Origin: Borreliella yangtzensis
GTDB lineage: Bacteria > Spirochaetota > Spirochaetia > Borreliales > Borreliaceae
Assembly: GCF_014201775.1 (NCBI RefSeq)
Contig: NZ_JACHFG010000002.1
Coordinates: 124,001-188,000 of the forward strand
Length of the DNA stretch: 64,000 bases
Direction of reading: 5' to 3'
The translations under genes and the position numbers were made by a program. The notes under the pieces are model-generated. The model was given only the letters and a program-made list of their open reading frames with translations. It ran no database searches and was not told the origin of the DNA. Position 1 is the first letter of the stretch. Each line of letters opens with the position of its first letter. This document shows positions 63,255 to 64,000 of the stretch, piece after piece.

Positions 63255-64000
63255 CTATATCCAAGATTTTGATCTTTCAATTGCTCTATTCCAGTTCTCA
63301 AGAAGTGTTTCTCTTTGATATTTTGGCATTGAAGGTTCGAATATCTTATCTACTTGCCAAAGGCTTATGATTTCTTCGGCGCTTTGCCAATAACCCGATG
63401 CAAGCCCCGCAAGATAAGCAGCCCCAAGGGCGGTTGTTTCTGTTATTTTGGGTCTTACAACTTTACATTCTAAAAGATCAGCTTGAAATTGCATTAATAA
63501 ATTATTTTGACTTGCTCCTCCGTCTACTCTTAATTCTTGAATTTCAAAGTTGGGAATGGATTTTTTTACTGTATTTAATATGTCAAAACTTTGAAATGCA
63601 ATACTCTCAAGGGCAGCTCTTGTAATGTGAGCTTTTGTTGATCCTCTTGTGATTCCGAGGATTGTTCCTCTTGCATAAGAATCCCAATGAGGTGCACCAA
63701 GTCCAACAAATGCGGGCACAAAATAAATTCCCCCATTATCTGAAACAGAGCTTGCTAATGATTCTGCATCTGAACTTTTTCTGAAAAATTCAAGACCATC
63801 TCTTAGCCATTGGATTACGGCTCCACCAATAAAAACACTTCCTTCAAGAACATAAGTTACGGATTTTTTTCTTCCCCATGCAATTGAGGTTAAAAGCTTT
63901 TCACGGTTAATAATTGGTTCTTTACCAATATTTACTGTTAAAAAGCAGCCAGTTCCATATGTGTTTTTAGCCATGCCTTTTTTAAGACAAGCTTGCCCAA
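63255..64000 (-). CDS. glpK: Glycerol kinase, C-terminal part (5' end outside window)
   Basis: Phosphorylates imported glycerol to glycerol-3-phosphate. The visible frame stays open to the window edge, reading [19 protein letters not shown], so the gene begins beyond 64000. FGGY kinase motifs are [58 protein letters not shown] and [20 protein letters not shown]. It is the first visible gene of the glpK, small gene, glpD run. About 245 of roughly 500 residues are in the window. Confidence 0.96.
   Translation of the reverse strand, partial: GQACLKKGMAKNTYGTGCFLTVNIGKEPIINREKLLTSIAWGRKKSVTYVLEGSVFIGGAVIQWLRDGLEFFRKSSDAESLASSVSDNGGIYFVPAFVGLGAPHWDSYARGTILGITRGSTKAHITRAALESIAFQSFDILNTVKKSIPNFEIQELRVDGGASQNNLLMQFQADLLECKVVRPKITETTALGAAYLAGLASGYWQSAEEIISLWQVDKIFEPSMPKYQRETLLENWNRAIERSKSWI

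Noticed and set aside
1-64000. Insertion sequences, prophage genes, CRISPR repeats or plasmid-type genes
   Set aside because: No transposase, integrase, direct-repeat array or plasmid partition gene was recognised; all genes fit a conserved spirochaete chromosome.

Overview
The window is a gene-dense, very AT-rich stretch of a spirochaete chromosome. Gene order (ftsW-ftsQ-ftsA-ftsZ, dprA, hslVU, then a very long flgB-to-flhG motility operon, lon, leuS, pcs, glpD, glpK) and protein content (spirochaete FlbB, FlgE with the lysinoalanine residues, phosphatidylcholine synthase) match my memory of the Lyme Borrelia (Borreliella) chromosome, B31 loci BB0302 down to BB0241 in descending order. I cannot fix the species. 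No insertion sequence, prophage, CRISPR array or rRNA was seen, and there is one tRNA gene. No gap between genes exceeds 300 bases; the largest is 47334-47615.

Layout. (1) 1-4052: cell division genes ftsW (partial), ftsQ, ftsA, ftsZ. (2) 4053-7595: a TPR lipoprotein, dprA, and the HslVU protease. (3) 7629-29575: the motility operon, co-directional and nearly gapless, encoding rod, MS ring, switch, export ATPase and gate, hook, stators, the FlbB collar protein and FlhF/FlhG. (4) 29580-34280: an uncharacterised tail continuing the operon: a membrane protein, a DUF342 protein, two small proteins and a short DnaK paralogue. (5) 34291-44002: signal peptidase, a LysM/M23 peptidase, TPR proteins, a lytic transglycosylase, UppP and FtsK. 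(6) 44046-47333, minus strand: recJ, an M23 peptidase, rpsU. (7) lon on plus, then on minus an RND/MMPL exporter gene broken by one in-frame TGA, leuS, tRNA-Leu(GAG), dedA, pcs, pepF and rdgB. (8) 59087-61148, plus: an M23 peptidase, a bactofilin and a DUF327 protein, closed by a strong terminator. (9) 61241-64000, minus: glpD, a small unknown gene and partial glpK.

How it fits together. Most of the window builds the cell cylinder and the periplasmic flagella that shape and drive it: septation (Fts proteins), envelope remodelling (three M23 peptidases, one transglycosylase, UppP, bactofilin) and the whole flagellar basal body and export machine. The rest is protein quality control (HslVU, Lon, DnaK paralogue), lipid and glycerol use from the host (Pcs, GlpD, GlpK), and DNA maintenance (RecJ, DprA, FtsK).

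Most notable observations: a nonsense codon in the RND/MMPL gene; a roughly 145-residue insertion in RecJ that resembles a degraded DnaQ-type exonuclease; the uncharacterised cassette at the end of the motility operon; the M23-bactofilin-DUF327 operon; and a symmetric divergent promoter/operator-like palindrome at 37602-37633.
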